Of a stretch of 44,392 nucleotides of DNA, positions 34,248-41,872 are shown piece after piece (the stretch's first letter is position 1; the number at the start of each line of letters is the position of its first letter). The translations under genes and the position numbers were made by a program. The stretch comes from Acidobacteriaceae bacterium. GTDB lineage: Bacteria > Acidobacteriota > Terriglobia > Terriglobales > Acidobacteriaceae. Where the stretch lies: positions 23,364 through 67,755 of the forward strand of contig PMWW01000155.1 in NCBI GenBank assembly GCA_003165795.1. The letters are read 5' to 3'. The notes under the pieces were generated by a model that was not told the DNA's origin, did not search any database, and worked only from the letters and a program-made list of their open reading frames with translations.

Positions 34248-35267
34248 ATGGCCGTGCACCTCCGCGAAGCAGATCTCATGCAAGACGAACCTGCGCTGAT
34301 CGCGTTGGCCCGTACCTATTTGGGAGCGACGGATGCCCACCGGTTTCGTTGGCTCTATCACGACAATCCGTTTGGCCAGGCTCGAGCCTGGCTGGCCTTT
34401 GACGGGCAGACCGAAGGTCCCATTGGGATGGCGGCACTGTTCCCCCGGCGAGGCTATGTGGGCGGGGCCGAAGTCCTGGGCTGCGTACTGGGAGACTTTT
34501 GTGTTAGCGAAGGCTATCGCAGCCTCGGACCGGCCGTCCAACTCCAGCGGGCTTGCCTGTCTTTGATCGAGTTGGGCCAGTTCGCCTTCTGCTACGACTT
34601 TCCCAGCACCGCGATGGTCAGCATCTACCGCTATTTGGGCCTGCAGCCAACCCACACCTCGGTGCGGATGGCTAAGCTCCTGCGAACGGAAAAAACGATA
34701 AGGGAAATGGTGCCGGCGCGGGCGCTTTCCCGGGTTATCTCGAAAGCGGCAGACTTTGTGCTGGCACTGAAGGACAGGCAGGCCGCGGACCCCGAGGGCA
34801 TGGAATACCGGCTGGACGAACAACCCTGTTCCGCCCAATACGCCCGGTTGGCGCAGCAGGTGGGATCGTCGCTAGGCAGCTGCACCGTGCGCAGCCCGGA
34901 ATACTTGAACTGGCGGTATCGGCAGCATCCCACGCAGCACTACGAATTCCTTGCCGGGTATCGCGGTGGCGAACTGCAGACCTATTGTGTCTTCACCCTT
35001 TCCGAAGGCCGGGCCCAAATCGTTGACCTGTTTGGCAGTCCGGATGAGAAAAAAATTACCGGTCTGCTCAAGCGCCTGGTGCGATTGCTGCGCAGCCGCG
35101 GAGCGTCGGCAATAAGCATATCGGTGCTGGCGGGCGATGTACGCACTCGCTTACTGCGCACCCTGGGATTTCGGGGCCGCGAGTCGGTACCGGTCATCGG
35201 TTGCAGCGGCAAATTATCTAACTTCGGGCCACGGCTTTTGTTAATGCATGGCGACCGGGAAAGCTGA
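34248..35267 (+). CDS. GNAT-like acyltransferase family protein (copy 1)
   Basis: A 339-aa soluble protein with the look of a double GNAT-fold acyltransferase. It is clearly paralogous to the protein at 35564-36604; shared landmarks are WLYxDNPxGxAxxW (about 35-48), GDFxVxxxxRSLGPAVxLQRA (about 83-103), FCYDxP and LNWRxRQxP, then a DLFG strand. I cannot name a substrate. It is the first gene of an operon with an acyl carrier protein, an acyl-CoA ligase and a decarboxylase, so acyl or aminoacyl transfer from the carrier protein to an EPS sugar is a reasonable inference. Confidence 0.7.
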   Translation: MAVHLREADLMQDEPALIALARTYLGATDAHRFRWLYHDNPFGQARAWLAFDGQTEGPIGMAALFPRRGYVGGAEVLGCVLGDFCVSEGYRSLGPAVQLQRACLSLIELGQFAFCYDFPSTAMVSIYRYLGLQPTHTSVRMAKLLRTEKTIREMVPARALSRVISKAADFVLALKDRQAADPEGMEYRLDEQPCSAQYARLAQQVGSSLGSCTVRSPEYLNWRYRQHPTQHYEFLAGYRGGELQTYCVFTLSEGRAQIVDLFGSPDEKKITGLLKRLVRLLRSRGASAISISVLAGDVRTRLLRTLGFRGRESVPVIGCSGKLSNFGPRLLLMHGDRES

Positions 35268-35270
35268 GAC

Positions 35271-35567
35271 ATGGTGAACAGCGTGGCAAGCAACGTGAAC
35301 GGCAAGGAAACCCTGCTCCGAATTCGAAACTTCGTTGCGCAAAACTTCTCTCTGGCGCGTCGCCGGGTTGTGACCGATAGCGACAATCTTCTGGAGAGCG
35401 GAGTTATCGACTCCCTCGGCGTCCTCGAACTCGTAACTTTCCTGCAGCAGGAGTTCTCGCTCCAGGTGGACGATGACGAACTGACGCCGGAGAACTTCCA
35501 GAGTATTCAGTCGATTGCGCAGTTTGTTGAGCAGCGCCGGCAGCTACCCCAGGAACTGGCAAAATGA
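35271..35567 (+). CDS. Acyl carrier protein
   Basis: A 98-aa acyl/peptidyl carrier protein. The phosphopantetheine attachment serine is Ser48 in the motif GVIDSLGVLELV. Helix I is KETLLRIRNFVAQNF, and the acidic loop-helix region is DDDELTPENFQSIQSIAQFV. It starts 3 nt after the first GNAT-like gene and its stop overlaps the ATG of the second (ATGA). The flanking ligase probably loads it, and the flanking GNAT-like proteins may unload it. Confidence 0.9.
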   Translation: MVNSVASNVNGKETLLRIRNFVAQNFSLARRRVVTDSDNLLESGVIDSLGVLELVTFLQQEFSLQVDDDELTPENFQSIQSIAQFVEQRRQLPQELAK

Positions 35568-36604
35568 GTTTGAGCATCAGGCCGGTGGATTTCGTCGCAG
35601 ACCACCAGGAGCTACTGTGCGTACTGCAACGCAACCTGCAGGACATTCCCCATGAGGCCAGGCTGGCATGGCTTTATCGGGACAATCCGGCCGGTCCAGC
35701 TTCCACCTGGTTTCTGTGCGACGACAATGGCTTGGCGGTCGGCGTCACCTCGCTGTTTCCGCGGGCGGTTTGGCTGGATGGCACGGCCGCACTGTGCGGC
35801 CAGGTGGGTGACTTCGGCGTGGACTTGCGATTTCGCAGTCTGGGGCCGGCCGTCATGCTGCAGCGCGCCACTTTCGCGCCCGTGGTGCAGGGATGTCTGG
35901 CCTTTTGTTATGACTGCCCTCCGCATCAGAGGGGAATGGCCATGTTTCACCGCATCGGGTTACGAGAGAACTGCCTGATGCAGTGGTATGTAAAGCCGCT
36001 GCGCACCGAGCGGCAACTGCAAAGGCTGCTGGGCCGCACTACCGGGCGCATCACAGCGCGGGCCGCCAATCCCATTCTGCGGTTGGCTTCCAAGCGCGCT
36101 AAGCAGCGCCCGGGGACAGACTTCACCTTGCAGACCGACGCCTTCGGTCCCGAGTTCTCTGCCTTGGACAAGGCGGTACACGCCCCCAGCGCGGTGCGCA
36201 ATCGGCGCAGCGCGGAAGATCTGAATTGGCGTTTCCGGCAGAACCCTCTCCGCCAGTTCGAAGTTCTTACGGCGCGGCGCGACACCGAGTTGCTGGCCTA
36301 TCTCATCTTTTCTGTAGTCGATGAAGACGCCCTGGTCTTCGATTTGTTTGGCCGTGAGTTGGACCAAGTCGGTCCGCTGCTGCTGCAGAAGCTGACGGAA
36401 CTCCTGCAGGAGCGACCGGTGCAAACCTTAAGAGCAATGCTGGCCGGCGATGGCTCATACTCTTCGGTTTTTCGCCGTGCCGGTTTTTCATTGCGCGGGG
36501 CCGCCGCCCACGTGGTGGCGTTTGCCGGATCCGAAGGCGCTGTTCACGATGCCCTGGAACGTCCGCTGCAATGGCAGTTCCAACATTCCGACGTGATGGC
36601 CTAG
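35564..36604 (+). CDS. GNAT-like acyltransferase family protein (copy 2)
   Basis: A 346-aa paralogue of the protein at 34248-35267 with the same landmarks: WLYRDNPAGPASTW, VGDFGVDLRFRSLGPAVMLQRA, FCYDCPP, LNWRFRQNPLRQFE and VFDLFG. The degree of divergence suggests an old duplication with separate substrates or steps. It is translationally coupled to the acyl carrier protein gene and ends 32 nt before the acyl-CoA ligase. Function is inferred from context. Confidence 0.7.
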   Translation: MSLSIRPVDFVADHQELLCVLQRNLQDIPHEARLAWLYRDNPAGPASTWFLCDDNGLAVGVTSLFPRAVWLDGTAALCGQVGDFGVDLRFRSLGPAVMLQRATFAPVVQGCLAFCYDCPPHQRGMAMFHRIGLRENCLMQWYVKPLRTERQLQRLLGRTTGRITARAANPILRLASKRAKQRPGTDFTLQTDAFGPEFSALDKAVHAPSAVRNRRSAEDLNWRFRQNPLRQFEVLTARRDTELLAYLIFSVVDEDALVFDLFGRELDQVGPLLLQKLTELLQERPVQTLRAMLAGDGSYSSVFRRAGFSLRGAAAHVVAFAGSEGAVHDALERPLQWQFQHSDVMA

Positions 36605-36636
36605 CCGCCATTCAGCTAAATTTGGAGAAACGATTC

Positions 36637-38220
36637 ATGGACTACTTGATACATCACATGTTGCACGGCAGTGCCCGCCGCTGGCCCGACAAAGAAGCTA
36701 TGGTTCACGGACCCCGGCGGCTCTCGTACGGCGAAGTGGCCAGTCGCTGCACCTCAGCCGCCATGGGACTTCGCCATGCCGGAATGCGGCGCGGCGACCG
36801 CGTCGGCATTTATCTCGATCCCAGCATCGACCAAGTCCTCTCCATCTTCTCCATCGCGCAAGCCGGCGGCGTCTATGTGCCAATCAATACCGTGCTGTTC
36901 CCGGAGCAGGTGGCCCACATTGTCCGCGATTGCGGGATGAAGGCGCTGATCACTACGCCGGAAAAGCTGAAAACCTTGCTTCCTGTCTTGCACGAAATTC
37001 CATCGCTGGAATTCTTCGTAGTCACGGGAGAGGCCAATGGCTGGGGCCACGGCGAGGCAGGGCAGCAAGCCAAGCCAGTGCATCGCCTGCAGGAGATGCT
37101 GCATTTGGCGGCGCCGGCCACGTGGACGGATTGGGGCATTTCCAAAGATCTGGCCGCCATTCTTTACACCTCAGGTTCAACCGGAAAACCCAAGGGCGTG
37201 ATGTTGAGCCACGCCAACATTATGGCCGGCAGCACCATCGTTTCAACCTATCTGGAGATCACGGACCAGGAAAGAATATTGGCGGTGCTGCCGTTCAGCT
37301 TCGACGCCGGCATGAACCAGTTGATGACCGCCTTTCAACAAGGCGGGACGATCGTCCTCATCAAGTTTGTCTTCGCTAAAGAAATTATCGCCGCTCTGAT
37401 TGACGAACGCATCACTGGCTTGGCCGGCGTTCCCACCGTGTGGTCTCTGTTGACCAATGGAGCACTGCAGAAGCACCAATTTCCGGATCTGCGATACATC
37501 ACCAACACCGGCGGAGCCATGCCCCAGCCGGTGCTCAAGATCCTGCGCCAAGCGTTGCCCACGACGAAGATTTTCCTGATGTACGGTCTCACCGAGGCCT
37601 TTCGGTCCACCTACCTGCCGCCGGAAGAACTCGATCGCCGGCCAACCTCGATGGGCAAAGCCATCCCCGATAACGAGATTCTGGTGCTCAACGAGCAGGG
37701 CCGGCAATGTGCGCCGGGCGAAGTAGGCGAGTTGGTGCACCGCGGATCGACCGTCTCCATGGGCTATTGGGGTAATCCGGAAGCGACCGACCGCGTCCTG
37801 AAGCCGAATCCTCTGCTGCCGCCGGAGTTGGGTGACTGCGAACGCGTCTGCTATTCCGGCGACTTGGTGAAAAAGGATGAAGATGGCTTCCTCTACTACG
37901 TTGGCCGCCGCGATACCATGATCAAGTCGTCGGGATACCGGATCAGCCCGACCGAAGTTGAAGAGGTGCTCTTCCAAACCGGCAAAGTGCGGCAGGCGGC
38001 CGTCATCGGCGTGCCCGACGACCTGCTTGGCCAGACCATCAAGGCGTTCCTGGTGCCGAAGGACGGTGAGGAGGTCGAGTCCGAAGCTCTGCTCGACTTC
38101 TGTGCCGAGAAGATGCCGCGGCACATGGTCCCGAAATATTTCGAACTTCTGTCCGAACTTCCCAAGACCTCTAGCGGGAAGGTTGACTACCCGGCCCTGC
38201 GTCGCCGTGAGGGTCTGTAA
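36637..38220 (+). CDS. Acyl-CoA ligase (AMP-forming), exosortase A-associated
   Basis: A 527-aa member of the ANL adenylate-forming superfamily of the type found in exosortase A loci (TIGR03098). It would adenylate a carboxylic or amino acid and pass it to CoA or to the ACP encoded two genes upstream. Motifs are YTSGSTGKPKGVMLSH (P-loop, about 177-192), LMYGLTEAFR (about 313-322), YSGDLVKKDEDGFLYYVGRRD (about 407-427) and the C-terminal catalytic lysine in TSSGKVDY (about 512-519). The ATG at 36637 has GGAG 10 nt upstream. The open frame extends upstream over the stop of the previous gene but has no homology there. Confidence 0.92.
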   Translation: MDYLIHHMLHGSARRWPDKEAMVHGPRRLSYGEVASRCTSAAMGLRHAGMRRGDRVGIYLDPSIDQVLSIFSIAQAGGVYVPINTVLFPEQVAHIVRDCGMKALITTPEKLKTLLPVLHEIPSLEFFVVTGEANGWGHGEAGQQAKPVHRLQEMLHLAAPATWTDWGISKDLAAILYTSGSTGKPKGVMLSHANIMAGSTIVSTYLEITDQERILAVLPFSFDAGMNQLMTAFQQGGTIVLIKFVFAKEIIAALIDERITGLAGVPTVWSLLTNGALQKHQFPDLRYITNTGGAMPQPVLKILRQALPTTKIFLMYGLTEAFRSTYLPPEELDRRPTSMGKAIPDNEILVLNEQGRQCAPGEVGELVHRGSTVSMGYWGNPEATDRVLKPNPLLPPELGDCERVCYSGDLVKKDEDGFLYYVGRRDTMIKSSGYRISPTEVEEVLFQTGKVRQAAVIGVPDDLLGQTIKAFLVPKDGEEVESEALLDFCAEKMPRHMVPKYFELLSELPKTSSGKVDYPALRRREGL

Positions 38221-38223
38221 GCG

Positions 38224-39561
38224 ATGCAAGTACAACAGCTCATCGGCGAGATGTTCCCGGCTTCGAACCATCAGCTACACATCGGCGGAGTTGGCGTGCA
38301 GAAGCTTGCCGAGCAGTTCGGCACGCCGCTCTTCGTTTATGACGAATCTGTCCTGCGGCGCAAATGGGAGCTGTTGCGTTCGACTTTTCCGCCACGCTTC
38401 CACATCTACTACTCCGTCAAGGCCAATCCCAATCCCAACCTGCTGGCGGTTTTTCTGGCGCAAGGCGCCGGACTTGAAATCGCCTCCGCCGGCGAACTGC
38501 ACCTGGCGCAGGAGGCTGGTTGCCCGCGCAGTCGCATCCTGTTCGCCGGGCCGGGAAAAACGCCGGCGGAAATCGAGATCGCGCTGCAGGCCAGGATAGG
38601 CGAGATCCATGCCGAGTCGCTGACTGAGTTGGAGCGCATCGCAACCATCGCCGGGCGGTTGAACCAGACCGCCCCGGTGGCCCTGCGAGTGAATCCCAAC
38701 GGCGACGCCCAAGGCGGCGCCATGCGAATGGGCGGGAAGGCAACTCCGTTCGGCATCGACGAAGAAACCCTGGACGGTGCCCTGGACTATGCGCTCTCTT
38801 GTTCGTCTATCGAATTGCGCGGCATCCACCTGTTTGCCGGCACGCAATTATTGGACTGTGAAATCCTGATGAGTCAATACCGCAAGGGCCTGCAGATTGC
38901 GCGTCGCGTGGCCGAGCGCATCGGACGGCCCCTGCACAGCGTGGACTTCGGCGGTGGTCTTGGGGTTCCTTATTTTCCCAACGACCAGCCGCTGGACATG
39001 GTATTGCTCAAAGCCTGCCTGAGTGAATTCGTTCAGCAGATCGACGCCGACCCGCATTTCACCGGCACGCGATTCGTCATCGAGCCTGGTCGTTTTCTGG
39101 CCGCGGAAGCGGGCGTGTATTTAGCCCGCGTGCTTGACGTAAAAGTTTCGCGCGGAAAAATCTTCGCCATTGTGGATGGCGGCATGAACCACCACCTGGC
39201 GGCATCCGGCAATCTGGGCCAGACCATCAAACGCAATTTCCCCGTTGCCGTTGCCACCAAGCTGCTCCAACCGGAAGCCGACACCGTTGATATCGTGGGA
39301 CCGCTGTGCACGCCTCTGGATGTACTCGCCCGTTCCCTTGCCGTGCCGCCCATTGAAGTGGGCGATCTGATCGCCGTTTTCCAATCCGGCGCCTACGCTC
39401 GCAGCGCTAGCCCGCTCGGCTTCCTCAGCCACCCGGCGCCGCCGGAAGTATTAGCTGCCGATGGCGAAGCGCGGCTGATCCGCAGACGAGGCGAAGTTGC
39501 CGACTATCTCCGCGATGTCGAGTTTGCCTGCCCGGCAATCGCGGCCAACAGCCAGGAGTGA
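38224..39561 (+). CDS. PLP-dependent decarboxylase, exosortase A-associated
   Basis: A 445-aa fold-III PLP enzyme of the diaminopimelate/ornithine decarboxylase family, exosortase A-associated group (TIGR03099). Lys66 in YYSVKANPN would bind PLP. Other motifs are HLFAGTQ, the glycine-rich DFGGGLGVPY, VIEPGRFL and the dimer-partner GPLCTPLDVL containing the catalytic-site Cys. It follows the ligase by 3 nt. The product amine or decarboxylated amino acid may be the group carried on the ACP, or the ligase product may be its substrate; the true substrate is unknown. Confidence 0.92.
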   Translation: MQVQQLIGEMFPASNHQLHIGGVGVQKLAEQFGTPLFVYDESVLRRKWELLRSTFPPRFHIYYSVKANPNPNLLAVFLAQGAGLEIASAGELHLAQEAGCPRSRILFAGPGKTPAEIEIALQARIGEIHAESLTELERIATIAGRLNQTAPVALRVNPNGDAQGGAMRMGGKATPFGIDEETLDGALDYALSCSSIELRGIHLFAGTQLLDCEILMSQYRKGLQIARRVAERIGRPLHSVDFGGGLGVPYFPNDQPLDMVLLKACLSEFVQQIDADPHFTGTRFVIEPGRFLAAEAGVYLARVLDVKVSRGKIFAIVDGGMNHHLAASGNLGQTIKRNFPVAVATKLLQPEADTVDIVGPLCTPLDVLARSLAVPPIEVGDLIAVFQSGAYARSASPLGFLSHPAPPEVLAADGEARLIRRRGEVADYLRDVEFACPAIAANSQE

Positions 39562-39571
39562 TTCACAACTC

Positions 39572-40936
39572 GTGACTGCCCCCTGCCAAGTCGTCGGACC
39601 CCAAACCGGCACGCAATCTCCTGGGACTGATGCTGTCCCTCAATCCGATGGCCGCAGCCCGGCGCAGCCTCGGCGTCTGCCCGTGCCCGGACGCGTGCTG
39701 GTGGTGGCTTATCACTTCCCGCCTCAGGCAGGCAGCAGCGGGTTGTTGCGGTCGCTGAAGTTTTGCCGATATCTGCCTGAATTTGGCTGGACCCCCACAG
39801 TGCTCACCATCCATCCGCGGGCATACGACCAAGTGAACGATTCCCAGCTAACAGAGATTTCCGCAGAGGTGGAAGTGGTCCGGGCGTTCGGCTTGGATGC
39901 GCGACGGCATCTATCGATCCGCGGAGCTTACCCTCCTGCACTCGCGCTGCCCGATCGCTGGGCCAGTTGGCTCCTGGGCGCAGTGCCCGCTGGACTTCAC
40001 CGGATCAAGAAGCACGACATCGACGTGATCTTTACTACCTTCCCCATCGCCAGTGCGGTGCTGATTGGTTATCTGCTCCACCAGTTGACCGGCAAGCCCT
40101 GGGTGGTGGACCTTCGCGATTCCATGACCGAGGACGAATACCCCAAAGATATTCGCACTCGCCGGGTCTATCGTTGGATCGAAGGCAAAGTTATTCGGCA
40201 CGCATCGAAGATTTTGTTCACCGCGCCGGGCGCCATTCGCATGTACCGCCAACGCTATCCCCAGCTGAACGCCGAACGATGCTTGCTACTGCCTAATGGT
40301 TACGATGAAGCCGATTTTGCCGGCATCGCAGCCCAGTGCGAGCCTGGGCGGAAAATACGATTGTTGCACTCGGGATTGATTTACCCGTGGGAGCGCGATC
40401 CGCGTCCGTTTTTTCGTGCGCTGGCAAGGCTGAAGGCGGAAGGTCAGATATCGCAGGAAACGCTTTCCGTCGAGCTGCGAGCGTGTGGCTCGGAGGCGGA
40501 GTTCCAGAAAGACGTCGCCGCCCTCGGCATCGGTGACCTCGTCCACTTCTTGCCCGCCCTGCCCTATCGCGCAGCGTTGCAGGATGCGGCCAATGCCGAT
40601 GCTCTGCTTCTCTTACAAGCGGAATGTTGTGATCATCAAGTCCCCGCCAAGGCATACGAATACTTGCGCTTGCAAAAACCCGTCCTGGCACTAATCACCG
40701 CAGCCGGGGACACGGCCAGTTTGCTGAACCAGGCGGGAGGAGGGACCATCGTGGACTTGGCCGATGAAGATGCCATCTGCCAGGCGCTGCCCAATTTTGT
40801 ACGACAAGTCCGCGAGGGCACGCATCCGCTCCCCTCGATTGCGGAATGCCGCGTCTTCAGCCGCCGCAATCAGGCCGAACGGCTCGCCCATTGCCTTCGT
40901 GATGTCGTGGAATCCTTGCGGCCGGCGGCGAGATGA
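39572..40936 (+). CDS. GT4-like glycosyltransferase
   Basis: About 455 aa. The first 40 residues are Pro/Gln-rich and probably disordered; then RVLVVAYHFPPQAGSSGLLRSLKF marks the GT-B acceptor domain. PWVVDLRDSMTEDEYP, LLPNGYDEADF and a C-terminal donor domain (LLHSGLIYPWERDPRPF, VPAKAYEYLRLQKPVLAL) follow. The E of KAYEYLRL would be the usual GT4 glutamate. The start is uncertain: GTG 39572 just past the decarboxylase stop is preferred. An in-frame ATG at 39497 would overlap that gene by 65 nt. It belongs to the ligase/decarboxylase operon. Confidence 0.8.
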   Translation: MTAPCQVVGPQTGTQSPGTDAVPQSDGRSPAQPRRLPVPGRVLVVAYHFPPQAGSSGLLRSLKFCRYLPEFGWTPTVLTIHPRAYDQVNDSQLTEISAEVEVVRAFGLDARRHLSIRGAYPPALALPDRWASWLLGAVPAGLHRIKKHDIDVIFTTFPIASAVLIGYLLHQLTGKPWVVDLRDSMTEDEYPKDIRTRRVYRWIEGKVIRHASKILFTAPGAIRMYRQRYPQLNAERCLLLPNGYDEADFAGIAAQCEPGRKIRLLHSGLIYPWERDPRPFFRALARLKAEGQISQETLSVELRACGSEAEFQKDVAALGIGDLVHFLPALPYRAALQDAANADALLLLQAECCDHQVPAKAYEYLRLQKPVLALITAAGDTASLLNQAGGGTIVDLADEDAICQALPNFVRQVREGTHPLPSIAECRVFSRRNQAERLAHCLRDVVESLRPAAR

Positions 40937-40959
40937 GCCGCTGACCCGCCCACTTTTTC

Positions 40960-41865
40960 TCAGGGAAGCACCTGGACTGGAACAATCTCGCTGACGCTTT
41001 TGAAGGTCACCGTGGGCGGCCCGTCGGGGGAAAATTTCCTGCGATAAACCACTTCGGCGGTGACCATCAAGTGTTTCTCCCCGGGCTCTGCAGCCTTGAC
41101 CTGCCATTTCCATTCCGTATGACCACCCGCAAGGATGTGGTGAATGGGTTGGGGAAGCGGCGATCGGTCTGGCTGGATCTCGGTCGATTCGGCCTCTTTA
41201 GAAGACAAGACCACCTGCATCTCATCGTCGACCTTTAGAAGATCTGCGGCGTGTGATTTCGCGTCCTTGGCCAATGAGGCGGGAAGAAAACCATCTGCTC
41301 CTTCGGGCGGTCGAAGCACCACCACCTTCACCACAACCGTTTCATTTGTTTTCCAGGTTTCCGGCAAAAATATTTCTATCATTCCCTTTCGGGCTGCCTT
41401 GAAGCGAGCTTCCACCCTGCGCTTGAACTCCGGCAGATCGCCATGATTGGCCGTCGCCGGCGACTGCTCAGCGGTTGCCGAAACCGCAGCGTTGCTGGAC
41501 GTAGCAACCGGTTGTAGAGAGAAGACTTCGGAGCGCCGGTTGTGGACGGAAAAGGATTCACCTGGAAGAAGGCCCGTCGCCGCTATCGTTTCCTGTCCTG
41601 GGTCATTGCCAGAGCTGCTCCTAACGCAATTCGCGAGCGGCATCCGCGCCGCTGCAATAATTCCACATTCGCCGTTCGCAAAAGAAGCACGTGGCGATTG
41701 GAAGGGTAAGACTTGTCCTGCTGCCACTCCTACCAAGAATAATGCCAGTGCCGCGGCCCCAAACCGTTGGTGAGCGGAAACGAACTTTCCCGGCCAGGCG
41801 CCGCGCAGGCCCGCCTTCCCGATGCCGGGCCCCGTGCAGACGCCAATTAAACTCGCCCCGACCAT
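40960..41865 (-). CDS. Hypothetical exported protein with C-terminal beta-rich domain
   Basis: A 301-aa protein I do not recognise. From ATG 41865 (8 nt after the stop of the upstream giant protein, with GGAG in range) it has a hydrophobic helix at about 34-49 (FGAAALALFLVGVAAG). This would act as a signal or anchor; a low-complexity Ser/Ala region follows. The last 130 residues look like a compact beta domain (MIEIFLPETWKTNETVVVKVVV, HTEWKWQVKAAEPGEKHLMVTAEVVY). It converges with the glycosyltransferase gene at 40936. The open frame extends 37 codons further upstream but overlaps the neighbouring gene. Confidence 0.6.
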   Translation of the reverse strand: MVGASLIGVCTGPGIGKAGLRGAWPGKFVSAHQRFGAAALALFLVGVAAGQVLPFQSPRASFANGECGIIAAARMPLANCVRSSSGNDPGQETIAATGLLPGESFSVHNRRSEVFSLQPVATSSNAAVSATAEQSPATANHGDLPEFKRRVEARFKAARKGMIEIFLPETWKTNETVVVKVVVLRPPEGADGFLPASLAKDAKSHAADLLKVDDEMQVVLSSKEAESTEIQPDRSPLPQPIHHILAGGHTEWKWQVKAAEPGEKHLMVTAEVVYRRKFSPDGPPTVTFKSVSEIVPVQVLP

Positions 41866-41872
41866 TTCGCGA

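Noticed and set aside
37243-38271. A 342-codon minus-strand frame across the acyl-CoA ligase
   Set aside because: It is fully antisense to a gene with complete ANL motifs and shows no recognisable domain. It is a side effect of GC-rich codon use.
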